Origin: WTFY01 sp965214675
Lineage (GTDB): Bacteria; Pseudomonadota; Gammaproteobacteria; UBA4575
Assembly (NCBI GenBank): GCA_965214675.1
Contig: OZ243969.1
Location: forward strand, 1,364,001-1,428,000
DNA: 64,000 nucleotides
Direction: 5' to 3'
Positions 54,647 through 63,020 of the stretch are shown one piece after another; position 1 is the stretch's first letter, and the number at the start of each line of letters is the position of its first letter. The notes beneath the pieces are model-generated. The model was not told the DNA's origin. It did not search any database and saw only the letters and a program-made list of their open reading frames with translations. A program made the position numbers and the translations under genes.

Positions 54647-55013
54647 TCAGTATCCCAGGATCCCGTAGTTTCCATCCAGGACCAGGCATATGGAGACATA
54701 CAATCCCAGCAACGCACACAGCACCCAGTACGAGTTCAGCGCTACGATATAGGTATGGATCTCGCGCCGACTGATCAGGGAATGTCTGCTAGAAACGAAA
54801 AAACTGATCCCGTAGACCGAAGTCACGTAGACCCACTGCCAGAACACTGCAATGCCGATGATTCCGGCAATGACTGCCGGCAAAAAATCAATCGAGTAGC
54901 TGACGTACAGGATCAGTGTTGGTACCGGTGTCACAAAGCCATTGGCAACATCGGCGTTGTAGCCAAAGGTTCTCCGGTCTGCATAGGAGTCATCATATTG
55001 GGAGTAGGTTGCT
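54647..55013 (-). pseudogene. truncated duplicate of the putative sterol-cluster membrane protein
   Basis: The frame encodes about 120 residues nearly identical to the last half of the membrane protein at 57559-58296, from ATYSQYDDSYADRRTFGYNA to the C-terminal ILGY. The N-terminal half is missing; the copy breaks off at about 55013, where unrelated DNA leading to the Xre/RES module begins. It has no start of its own and is probably a remnant left by insertion or recombination. Confidence 0.85.
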
Positions 55014-55070
55014 CTGGCCTTTGCCTTTGCTGTGACCATCACGGCCAGTACCTTCAAAAAGTGTCTCTGA

Positions 55071-55130
55071 TACAGTTGACTGTATTATTACAGTTTGCTA
55101 GGCTGCATTTAAGCACTGTAAAAATACAGT
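55071..55130 (+). promoter_or_regulatory. operator array and promoter of the Xre/RES module
   Basis: Five half-sites of TACAGT/ACTGTA occur in 60 bases: 55071-55076, 55079-55084, 55089-55094, 55115-55120 and 55125-55130. Two of the pairs form perfect palindromes ACTGTA-N4-TACAGT. They overlap a promoter-like TTGACT (55076) -17- TAGGCT (55099). This fits autorepression by the toxin-antitoxin complex. Confidence 0.75.
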
Positions 55131-55143
55131 ATTGGAGGTAAAC

Positions 55144-55545
55144 ATGATCGCTCAAGCCGAACAGCTGCTGCAACGTGGTTCCAGTGTCACCAGCTCACTG
55201 CTGCCGGCGATTTTCGCTATATTCAGCCAATGGCGCCTGACCGGCGCCCAGCAGATGACCCTGTTGGGGCTCAGCAACGAGAAGACGCTCTATAACTGGA
55301 AAAGCCAGCCCGAAAAGGCCAAGTTGACCAGAGACCTGCTGGAACGGGCCAGCTATATACTGGGGATCTACAAATCCCTGCAAATCCTGTTGCCCGATCA
55401 GGCGCTTGCCGATCAGTGGCTGGCTACCCCCAGCGACAACCCGTTGTTCAATGGCACAGCCCCGCTGGACCGGTTGCTGGCCGGACAGGTGGTCGATCTG
55501 GCCGTGGTCAGGAATTTCCTCGATGCGGAGCGGGGTGGCTGGTGA
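55144..55545 (+). CDS. Xre/MbcA/ParS-type antitoxin
   Basis: The 133-residue protein has the layout of antitoxins paired with RES toxins: an N-terminal Xre-like helical region (LTGAQQMTLLGLSNEKTLYNWK near residue 31) and the C-terminal toxin-binding domain with LYNW-x, DQWLATPSDNPLFNGTAPLD and a final VRNFLDAERGGW. The ATG at 55144 follows a GGAGG site. It overlaps the RES gene by four bases. A palindromic operator array lies just upstream. Confidence 0.88.
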   Translation: MIAQAEQLLQRGSSVTSSLLPAIFAIFSQWRLTGAQQMTLLGLSNEKTLYNWKSQPEKAKLTRDLLERASYILGIYKSLQILLPDQALADQWLATPSDNPLFNGTAPLDRLLAGQVVDLAVVRNFLDAERGGW

Positions 55546-56234
55546 TCGATATCGATACGCTACCGGGTAGCGAGGCAAATGAACCGGTTTATCGGGTCAT
55601 TCTGTCGCGCTATCCGCAGATCCACCTGTTCGAGCGCGTCTCCAGTGCGCAGGATTGGGACATGCTCTATGCGGTGGAGTCCCTGGCCAACCCCAGGTTA
55701 CGGGATGAAGTGGGTGATATTCGCCTGGTGCCGCCGGAAGACAGAGTGTATGGCGATGGCGCGTCCTGGATCATGGCGGCCTTCACTCACCCGCCGGTGG
55801 ATGGACGAGGTGGCCGCTTCAATCGGGATTTCGGTATCTATTATTGCGCCGCAGATGAATCGGTGGCCATCGCCGAATCATCCTTCCATCGGGCACGATT
55901 CCTACGAGAATCCAGAATCGACAAGACCACCCAGGAGATGCGCGTTATCCGCGCGCAGCTGGGGCCGACAACCCTTCACGATGTGCGGCACCTGGTCGGA
56001 AACGCTATCTACGATCCCGATGATTACGGTGAAGCACAGAAACTCGGCTACACGCTCCGGGCTGCTAATAGCTTTGGCATTCACTACCAAAGCGTGAGGG
56101 CGAAAAAGGAGTGCTATGGGGTGATGCGGCCCAAGGCGCTCTGGGACGCCATCCACTGGCGATATCTGCGATTCCACCATGAACAGGGGTCAGTCGTGAA
56201 TGTTGAATCCCTGGGCGACAGTGGCAGGAGGTGA
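55542..56234 (+). CDS. RES-domain toxin (NAD+-degrading)
   Basis: The 230-residue protein contains the RES domain: YRVILSRYPQIHLFE at the start, GRGGRFNRDFGIYYCA near residue 88 with the conserved Arg, YCAADESVAIAESSFH with the Glu-Ser pair, and a Ser-containing stretch later. Known RES toxins hydrolyse NAD+ and halt growth. It starts with GTG inside the antitoxin's end and is followed, overlapping by one base, by an exonuclease gene. Confidence 0.88.
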   Translation: MIDIDTLPGSEANEPVYRVILSRYPQIHLFERVSSAQDWDMLYAVESLANPRLRDEVGDIRLVPPEDRVYGDGASWIMAAFTHPPVDGRGGRFNRDFGIYYCAADESVAIAESSFHRARFLRESRIDKTTQEMRVIRAQLGPTTLHDVRHLVGNAIYDPDDYGEAQKLGYTLRAANSFGIHYQSVRAKKECYGVMRPKALWDAIHWRYLRFHHEQGSVVNVESLGDSGRR

Positions 56235-56833
56235 TGGCGATGTATAAAGAGCTCCTGTGGATATTCACCCAACTCCCGGACGATTACATCGTCCTCGATA
56301 CCGAAACCACAGGCCTGCCTGACGAAAACGGACTGCCTGATATCGTGACGCTTGGCATCACCGTGGTGAGGAACCGAGAGATTGAGGAATCGGTCGAGTT
56401 CAAGACAAGACCACAAAAACGCATTTCAGAAGAAGCGCAGTCGATACACGGCATTACCGATGAACAGGCTGCAGGATTTGACTCCTTTGTATCCCAATGG
56501 GACCAGATTGTCGAATACCTGAAAGATCAGTTCATCGTGATTCACAATGCGAGTTTTGACTGGCCCATCCTGCTGGATCATGTTGTGCGATACGGATTGG
56601 CAATGCCGGAAATTCAAGGCGTATTTTGTAGCCAGAAAGCAGCCATACCTTGGGTGCAAGCGATGAATCTGCCGTGTAGCCACAGAGGGCCTTCGTTAGC
56701 TACGCTGACGACAGTGTTGGATGTTGAAGATCTCAGGGCGAAAAAGGGTGGTGGAATACATGGGGCGGAGATAGACAGTCGGCAAACTGCTCGGATTGTT
56801 GAGGTGATGAGACTCTATGAATTCATTGCTTAG
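56234..56833 (+). CDS. DEDDh 3'-5' exonuclease, DnaQ-like
   Basis: The 199-residue protein has ExoI DTETTGLP near residue 22, ExoII HNASFDWPIL near residue 104 and ExoIII HGAEIDSRQTA near residue 177, giving Asp-Glu-Asp-Asp with His, the epsilon-like exonuclease set. The ATG shares a base with the RES stop, so it belongs to the toxin-antitoxin operon. Its role there is not known; RNA or DNA could be the substrate. Confidence 0.85.
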   Translation: MAMYKELLWIFTQLPDDYIVLDTETTGLPDENGLPDIVTLGITVVRNREIEESVEFKTRPQKRISEEAQSIHGITDEQAAGFDSFVSQWDQIVEYLKDQFIVIHNASFDWPILLDHVVRYGLAMPEIQGVFCSQKAAIPWVQAMNLPCSHRGPSLATLTTVLDVEDLRAKKGGGIHGAEIDSRQTARIVEVMRLYEFIA

Positions 56834-56900
56834 GCCCAACCTTAACCATGCTGATAGTGCAGAAGAGCGATCTCTTTGCAGAGGCTGTGGGAATTACTGT

Positions 56901-57145
56901 TCAGCGTCGCTTGCTTCGTCCAGGCCAAGGCAGTTCTCCTGTCAATTCGGCTAAGCCGCAGTCGTCTTCGATACGTTTCCCAAAACGATTTACCTCCACC
57001 TCTGGCAGCTCATCGCTGTCGAACCACAACAAGGAGATTGTAGTGTCCGTACGAGCGTAATGTCTGGAAAGTTCCCAGAGAACGGGCCCCTTATCCCAGT
57101 TATCAAACCACAAGTCCTGCGGAACCTCCGCTGTATCCGTTCTAT
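56901..57145 (-). pseudogene. 3' end of an unidentified gene cut by IS remnant
   Basis: The minus-strand frame ends with about 75 residues of protein-like sequence (LWFDNWDKGPVLWELSRHYA, then DELPEVEVNRFGKRIEDDCG) before its stop. Upstream the same frame runs into IS1380-like remnant DNA and loses protein character, so the true 5' end is lost. I do not recognise the family. Confidence 0.4.
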
Positions 57146-57159
57146 TGCTTCCTGAAGAA

Positions 57160-57360
57160 CGGATGATGCCGGCTTTTGCCGCTGGCGCATGCTGCGGTGG
57201 TGTGAACGCCATGGCCTGGACTACATTTGTGGGGCTGGCGAAGCATGCACGCCTGAGTGCGCTGGCAAAGCCTTTCACAGACAGGCACAGCAGGCGTTCG
57301 AGCACAGCGCGAAGAAGCAGCGCCTGTTCGGCGAGGTGGTCTATGCTGCCAGGACCTGGG
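57160..57360 (+). mobile_element. degenerate IS1380-family transposase remnant
   Basis: In shifting frames the plus strand encodes RMLRWCERHGLDYI, VGLAKHARLSALAKPFTD and QAQQAFEHSAKKQRLFGEVV then YAARTWD, which in order match the C-terminal half of IS1380-type transposases. At least two frameshifts are needed, and no terminal inverted repeats were found. It is a dead fragment joined to other remnants. Confidence 0.75.
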
Positions 57361-57408
57361 ATCGGCCAATGCCTCATCGATACGGTGTTTGACAAAACGA
57401 GGATACAT
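57361..57408 (-). pseudogene. N-terminal fragment of a DUF4143-type AAA ATPase
   Basis: The minus strand reads MYPRFVKHRIDEALAD, the usual opening of ATPases that continue with a SGPRQ-GKT P-loop. The match stops abruptly at 57361, where IS1380-like sequence begins, so only 16 codons remain. Confidence 0.45.
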
Positions 57409-57558
57409 TCCAGTTTCCAAAGTGGTTGACTGCATATCTGCAGTGCCTTGTGGGCCGAAGGCACCCCGCCGGATAGTCTTTTCCAATCCACAAGCCTGAA
57501 GGGCGCCCTGCCCGCACAAGGCCCGGCCTATAAAAACAGCCCAACGTTCAGGAGAGGC

Positions 57559-58296
57559 TCACAGGTAGCCCAGGATGCTGTAGTTGCCGTCCAGGATCAG
57601 GCAAATGGAGACGTACAGTCCCAGCAACGCACACAGCACCCAGTAGGAGTTGATAGCAACGATGTAGGTGTAAATCTCGCGCCTGCTGATTTTCGATTGC
57701 CGGTCGGAGACGAAGAAGCTGACCCAGTAGACCGACGTCACGTAGGTCCACTGCCAGAACAGTGCAACGCCGATGATTCCCGCGATGAGGGCGGGCAGAA
57801 AATCGATCGAATAGGACACGTACAGGAGCAGTGTCGGCACCGGCGTCACGAAACCGTTGGCGATGTCGGCGTTGTAGCCGAAGGTTCGCCGATCCGCATA
57901 GGAGTCATCGTACTGGGAATAGGTCGCCCAGGCATCGGCCCAGATCGTGGGTGACAACAGCCGGACCAGCGGCACCTGGATGACGAAGAATTCGAGTGCC
58001 GGTGCACGCCCGGTGACGCGGCGGCGCTCGCGCCAGTACTCGGTGCGCGCCTCAATATAGTCCCGCCTCAAATACAGGCAGGCTTCCCAGTAGCAGACCA
58101 GCACATTGACCGAGAAGAACAGGATCAGAATGGCATGCAGGATGTTGAAGTCCCCGTGAGCGGAGTAGCGCATCCCAAGTCCGGCAAGGGTGAGCGTGGA
58201 CACGGTCAGTGTCACGACCAGCCCCACGGACAGCGCCGGTCCGCCTGGGCGGGCCTCTTGTTCGGAGAGTGCCTGATCAGCGCGGTATTCGGACAT
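57559..58296 (-). CDS. membrane protein, possible EXPERA/emopamil-binding-like sterol isomerase
   Basis: The 245-residue protein has about five hydrophobic helices (near residues 22-42, 50-72, 150-170, 175-195, 215-235). I do not recognise it as a close relative of a named family. Its pattern does recall emopamil-binding proteins (sterol delta8-delta7 isomerases): WATYSQYDDSY has the same W-x2-Y-x3-D-x2-Y spacing as EBP's WKEYAKGDSRY, an acidic residue (NADI) follows where EBP has a catalytic Glu, an earlier helix holds a Glu (CYWEACLY), and NSYW lies in the last helix where EBP has NALW. It is divergent from the sterol methyltransferase. The isomerase idea is inference; a truncated copy occurs 3 kb away. 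Confidence 0.45.
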   Translation of the reverse strand: MSEYRADQALSEQEARPGGPALSVGLVVTLTVSTLTLAGLGMRYSAHGDFNILHAILILFFSVNVLVCYWEACLYLRRDYIEARTEYWRERRRVTGRAPALEFFVIQVPLVRLLSPTIWADAWATYSQYDDSYADRRTFGYNADIANGFVTPVPTLLLYVSYSIDFLPALIAGIIGVALFWQWTYVTSVYWVSFFVSDRQSKISRREIYTYIVAINSYWVLCALLGLYVSICLILDGNYSILGYL

Positions 58297-58520
58297 GTGT
58301 CTTGATTCTCACGGTCAGTGTATCGTAGCGTCTCCACGCTTTTCGAAGCCAAACTCCGGGCTTGATTTTGTCATACTAGCCCTGTACCGTCGATACGCAA
58401 AGTGCAACGAATCTGGAGGAGATTGCAGGGCGCCCGAACCCGGGGAGCTGCATGACAACCCGTCACCTGACCTCACCAGTGTGCTGAAATTTTCTTTCAC
58501 TGTTCGACACCGGAATTACC

Positions 58521-59555
58521 GTGCAACCCTCTCAAGATAATCCGCCGCCCGCCAAGCCACAGGGTTCACGTTCCCCTGCGGGTCTCGCCCCGCAGGAAGT
58601 CAAATCCGTGGTTGATCAATACCATGGACTGCACGATGCCGACCTCGCACGCAGGAAAGAGCGCTACGAGGTACTCGTCAACCATTACTACGACCTGGCC
58701 ACCGATTTCTACGAGTTCGGCTGGGGGCAATGCTTTCACTTCGCGCCCCGGCGACAGGGCGAGAGCTTCAAGGAATCACTGCTTCGCCACGAGCATTACC
58801 TTGCCGATCGTCTGTCCATGAAAGCGGGAATGCGCGTGATGGATGTTGGCTGTGGAGTCGGGGGACCGATGGGGGTACTGGCCCGCTATTCCGGAGCCAG
58901 CATTGTCGGTATCAACAATAATGCCTACCAACTCGAGCGCGCCAAGATACACACCCGGGATGTCCAGTCGTTATGCAGCTTCATCCATGGTACTTACATG
59001 CAGATACCCGAAGATGATGATAGCTATGATGCAGCCTTCGCCATCGAGTCGATGCCGCATGCGCCGAACAAGACCGCGGCCTTTCGGGAAGTCAAACGCA
59101 TCCTGCGCCCGGGGGCCTGCTTTGCAGGTTACGAGTGGTGCCTGACCAAGGATTTCGATCCACAAAATTCCGAGCACCAGCGCATCAAGAAATATATCGA
59201 GACGGGCAATGGGCTGCCAGACATCGCACTCAGCTCACAGATTGATGCCGCCTTGCGTGAGGCTGGATTCGAACTACTGGAAGCCCGTGATCTTGCCCCG
59301 GAATCGCATCCAACAACACCCTGGTATCGAACGCTGGAGGGACGCGATCTCAGCCTGTCCAGCATCCCGCGCACACCCATCGGGCGGGCCTTGACGAATC
59401 ACGTGTTACGGATCATCGAGAAGTTGCGCCTGGTTCCGGAAGGCACCACCGCAGTCAGCACGTTCTTGAACGAGGGGGCCGATGCACTGACCGAAGGTGG
59501 CAAGACCGGGATCTTCACCCCGGTGTATTTCTTCCTGGCACGCAAGCCCCTGTAA
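58521..59555 (+). CDS. sterol C-24 methyltransferase (ERG6/SMT-like)
   Basis: The 344-residue protein has the full SMT plan: sterol-binding region I YEFGWGQCFHFA (residues 64-75), RHEHYLADRL (89-98), SAM motif I MDVGCGVGGPMG (107-118), NNNAYQLERAK (132-142), the acidic AIESMPHAPNK (174-184) and FAGYEWCLTKDFDP (201-214). A C-terminal sterol-methyltransferase domain runs from PWYRTLEGR to FTPVYFFLARKP. Yeast Erg6 shares these blocks in the same order. Such enzymes alkylate the sterol side chain at C-24. It starts at a GTG and converges on the SQMO-OSC gene. SMTs are rare in bacteria. Confidence 0.92.
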   Translation: MQPSQDNPPPAKPQGSRSPAGLAPQEVKSVVDQYHGLHDADLARRKERYEVLVNHYYDLATDFYEFGWGQCFHFAPRRQGESFKESLLRHEHYLADRLSMKAGMRVMDVGCGVGGPMGVLARYSGASIVGINNNAYQLERAKIHTRDVQSLCSFIHGTYMQIPEDDDSYDAAFAIESMPHAPNKTAAFREVKRILRPGACFAGYEWCLTKDFDPQNSEHQRIKKYIETGNGLPDIALSSQIDAALREAGFELLEARDLAPESHPTTPWYRTLEGRDLSLSSIPRTPIGRALTNHVLRIIEKLRLVPEGTTAVSTFLNEGADALTEGGKTGIFTPVYFFLARKPL

Positions 59556-59630
59556 TCCGAAAAATTATCACCAGTGCGATCCTGGCGGATCTTCGACTTG
59601 CATCCAGGCGAGCAGTTTGAGGGATGTACT

Positions 59631-62600
59631 TCAGCCTGTCGCAGCAGTGATCTGGGTGACGGCAGACGTCAACTCCCGGCGGGCCTTGCGGCGCTGCTCA
59701 TAGAGGCCGAGTGCGTGCAGCGGAAAATACTGTCGATACAGGACGTAGTCCAGCAGCGCCGTGCGGAAGAAGACCCCGGCCATGTCCTGTTTGGGCCAGC
59801 CGCCGGTTGCCTCCTGGGTGTTGAGTAAATACTGGGCGCCGCGCGAAATTGCTCTCCAGTCCGGATCCTCGGCCTCAAGCAGTGCCATCAGCGCCCACGC
59901 ACTCTGGATGACCTGGCTTTGCTCGTGTGCGACATACTCACCCCGCAGGCATCCACTGTAGTGCTCCCCCCATCCGCCGTCTTCCCGCTGGCGATCCAGC
60001 AGCCACTTGCAAGCCAGGCGCAGTGCCGGATCACCGGGACAAGCTCCAGCCGCCAGCAATCCGCGGATACCGAAAAAGGTGCCATAGATAAACTGCACGC
60101 CCCACACTCCGCGCCATGAACCGTCGCTGGACTGGGTTCTTCGCAGCCAGGCTTGTGCACGGGAAATAGCGCCGGTCACCGACCGGTCCGTGATGTGTGG
60201 AAAGTGCACCTGGCAGGCCGCAAGTGCCGCGATGCAGGAGGCCGTGCACTCGACATAGGAATGCTCGGTCATCGACTCACCGAACATCTCAGCCGGATTC
60301 ATCCACTCGAGGTTTACCCTGGAACGCTTTGCCTCGTAGCTGCCAAAACCCCCTTCGCGGTTCTGGCTGCGCAGCATGAACTGTATTGCGTCTGCGAGGG
60401 CCTCGATACTGGCCCCTTCGCCCTCGGCTGCGATAATGCCCAGGACGGCCTCGGCAGTGCAATCGGATACCGGCCAGCCGTGCCAGCCTCCGGCGAAGCA
60501 CCAGCCTCCCCTGGGATCGGCCCGATAGGCTTCGCGGTAGCCTGCAAAGCTGGAGGTAATCTGCTGCTGGCGCAGAAAGTTGGTGCCACGGCGCAGGGCG
60601 TTTCGAATGCCGTCGCGTTCGGGAGCCGTTGCCAGTGCCTGCAGTGCAAACCCGGTATCCCACGAGGCGCTTCTCGCCCCGGTGACCCGGGCCCCGCAGG
60701 TCTCATCCTCCCAGATCCAGCCATCCAGTTGATCCAGTGCCTTGGCACAATCTGCATCATCGGGGTCCTGCAACCACAGGGCAAGGATGTTCAGCAGGCC
60801 GCTGACCGGGGAAATGCTGGTATGCGTGGTGGCCTGCAACTCCCAGCGGATGTTGCGCAGGATCGCCTGCAGGGACCGCGTACGCAGACGCTTGTGGTGG
60901 AAGCGCTCGTACAGCCGCGCAATTGCAAACCCCCCTCGCAGCCACACGCTGGGCCTGGCAAAGAGGTCCTCTTCACGCAGGCGCCCGTGTGCCGAAGAAA
61001 AATCGATCGTGGAAAACCCCTGCGGGTACAGTTCCTCGCGCAAGGATTCGATCAGGGGAGTCACCGGCGACTGGAAACGGCTGGCGTAGATGGCTGACAT
61101 CGCCATGTAGATGAGCCGGGTGTGGCAGTACCAGTTCGAGGGATGCAGCACGAACCAGCGTGGCAGGCTGTACAGCTCGGGCAAAATGGTGTTGACCCCT
61201 CGCCAGTCGTACAGGTTCAGTACCGCCAGCCAGAATTTTCCCCAGCTCGGTATGCTGAGCACTCCCTGTGCCTGTATGAATGTCCTCGCTGGCACGACGA
61301 GCGGATCCTGCCGATCGACACCCAGTGTCCGGATGGCCAGGTAGACCAGGGTGGTAACAAACAGATGGGGGGGCGAGTGCTCGTGCATTCCCCAGGCGCC
61401 GCCCTCGAGACGGGTATGCTCAAAGTGCATCAGCAGGCGACGGCGACGGTTGTCCTCAAGGGAGCGCCCCATGATATGGTGCGCCAGTACGTATTGTGCG
61501 CTGAGCATGGGACACCACACCATTTCGCCCTCCCATGCGCCGTTGTCTTCCTGGAGTTCCAGCAGGCGCTTGCATGCCTTTCGCAGGGCAGGGTCTGCAT
61601 CCACGGACCCGGGTTCCTTCGGCCGGGCAGACACAGACTTTTGGGCCGGGGACGGAATGGAGGTCAGGAACGTGCCGGAGAGCATTTCACGCACGCGCAG
61701 CTCCCCGCGGCCACCTGATTTTCTGGCCTTCCACATCTCTCGTACGCCACGAACAAGCCATCCCAGGCGTGTACCCAGTGCAAGAACGACGTTGCGCAGG
61801 CGCTGCCAGGCAAGCCGCTCAATGGTACGCGGGACTTCCCGGGCAATCGCCTGGATGACTGTCGTGCTGAAGACAAACGAGATATGGGACACCGAAGTAT
61901 TCTCGCAGGCGAGCAGGTCAACGGTGCGGGCATGGGTGAAGGCTCCCCCTCGCCAACTCCGGTAGACCGCCTGCCTGAGCGCCACGGACTCTGCACGGTA
62001 GTCTGCAAAAACCTCATAGAGGCCAATCGCCAGGAGTTGCGGTGTGCGCGTTTCCTTGAAACGCTGGCGGGTGAAATCATGGAAGTCCCGGCTCTCGGCC
62101 AGATCAAGTGCATCGCCAAATCCCAGGGTCATGCCAACTGCGGTCATGGGGTGATAGTGCCCTGCCGCATCGCCTATCAGTATGCGATCCGGATTTCCAT
62201 AGGTGAGTCTTGGCCTGATTTCATTGGCCGCCACCTGATAATTCCCCTCACTCAGCCCCTCAACAAAACCGGCCTTCAGGGCCTGTGGCAAAAGCCTTGT
62301 GTACGATTCCGCCAGCATCCCTGCCCGGTCACGAGGGATCCAGTGCTCGAGTGGCACATCGACGATGACCCGGACACGACGGTCTCCCACCTGGTACATG
62401 AGAATCGGACCCGGTCCACCCAGCAACACGTGCCCGTATCCCTTGTGCTCCAGGTCCACCCCTTCCACGATCATGCCCACCATTCGCGAGCAGGCCTCGC
62501 GTTTTTTCGGCAACCCCAGCGATTGACGCACGATGGAAGATCGCCCGTCAGCACCGACGATACGTGCAGCACGTACGGATCTCTCAGTGCCGCTGCTGGT

Positions 62601-63020
62601 ATAGACAAGTGATGTGCCCTCAAGCGCACGCACGCGCGCAGGAACAAAGAAGTCGATGTTCGGTTCGCTCTCGATGCTCTTGTGCATCTTCGAAACCAGC
62701 GCGGAGTGCTCACAAGCCAGGCCTTGCACCCCGTTCAGGTAGGGAAGCATGATGGGCGCGGTACCATCTTCCGGGAAAACCACAAACCCCTTGCCCCGGG
62801 TACTGAATGACTGCACATCGACCTCGACTCCGAGCGCTTGCAGGGTGCGCGCGGCCGGCGGATGCAACCATTCACCTGCCAGGCGCTTGCAGGCATCAGG
62901 ATTGGCCTCGAACAGGGCTACACGCGCGCCTTTTCGCGCATGGGCCAGCGCGCACACGCTGCCTACCGGACCTGCACCGACAATGGCTACGTCATAGCCC
63001 GAAGCCCTGGCACGACTCAT
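59631..63020 (-). CDS. fused squalene monooxygenase-like flavoprotein and oxidosqualene cyclase
   Basis: The 1129-residue protein joins two enzymes. Residues 1-455 are a FAD monooxygenase: VAIVGAGPVGSV (11-22), GADGRSSIVRQSLGLP near 155, and GDAAGHYHPMTAVGMTLGFG near 285, which resembles the GDA...HP-T-GGMT block of squalene epoxidases. A Ser/Arg/Lys-rich linker follows. Residues about 485-1129 are a terpene cyclase with QW-type repeats, SASWDTGFALQAL, and PVSDCTAEAV with Asp 853 and Cys 854, plus YVECTA with Cys 925. DCTAE and the two Cys mark oxidosqualene cyclases, not hopene cyclases (DxDD). Val two before and His six before the Asp mix lanosterol- and cycloartenol-type residues. The gene starts four bases inside the end of the CYP51 gene. 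Confidence 0.9.
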   Translation of the reverse strand: MSRARASGYDVAIVGAGPVGSVCALAHARKGARVALFEANPDACKRLAGEWLHPPAARTLQALGVEVDVQSFSTRGKGFVVFPEDGTAPIMLPYLNGVQGLACEHSALVSKMHKSIESEPNIDFFVPARVRALEGTSLVYTSSGTERSVRAARIVGADGRSSIVRQSLGLPKKREACSRMVGMIVEGVDLEHKGYGHVLLGGPGPILMYQVGDRRVRVIVDVPLEHWIPRDRAGMLAESYTRLLPQALKAGFVEGLSEGNYQVAANEIRPRLTYGNPDRILIGDAAGHYHPMTAVGMTLGFGDALDLAESRDFHDFTRQRFKETRTPQLLAIGLYEVFADYRAESVALRQAVYRSWRGGAFTHARTVDLLACENTSVSHISFVFSTTVIQAIAREVPRTIERLAWQRLRNVVLALGTRLGWLVRGVREMWKARKSGGRGELRVREMLSGTFLTSIPSPAQKSVSARPKEPGSVDADPALRKACKRLLELQEDNGAWEGEMVWCPMLSAQYVLAHHIMGRSLEDNRRRRLLMHFEHTRLEGGAWGMHEHSPPHLFVTTLVYLAIRTLGVDRQDPLVVPARTFIQAQGVLSIPSWGKFWLAVLNLYDWRGVNTILPELYSLPRWFVLHPSNWYCHTRLIYMAMSAIYASRFQSPVTPLIESLREELYPQGFSTIDFSSAHGRLREEDLFARPSVWLRGGFAIARLYERFHHKRLRTRSLQAILRNIRWELQATTHTSISPVSGLLNILALWLQDPDDADCAKALDQLDGWIWEDETCGARVTGARSASWDTGFALQALATAPERDGIRNALRRGTNFLRQQQITSSFAGYREAYRADPRGGWCFAGGWHGWPVSDCTAEAVLGIIAAEGEGASIEALADAIQFMLRSQNREGGFGSYEAKRSRVNLEWMNPAEMFGESMTEHSYVECTASCIAALAACQVHFPHITDRSVTGAISRAQAWLRRTQSSDGSWRGVWGVQFIYGTFFGIRGLLAAGACPGDPALRLACKWLLDRQREDGGWGEHYSGCLRGEYVAHEQSQVIQSAWALMALLEAEDPDWRAISRGAQYLLNTQEATGGWPKQDMAGVFFRTALLDYVLYRQYFPLHALGLYEQRRKARRELTSAVTQITAATG

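Noticed and set aside
56901..57491. Complete 196-residue minus-strand gene
   Set aside because: Its first half is antisense to IS1380-like transposase text and an ATPase fragment; only the last 75 residues look like real protein.
59631..63020. Squalene-hopene cyclase
   Set aside because: Hopene cyclases use a DxDD motif; this protein has DCTAE with the supporting Cys residues and is fused to an epoxidase-like domain, so an oxidosqualene cyclase fits better.
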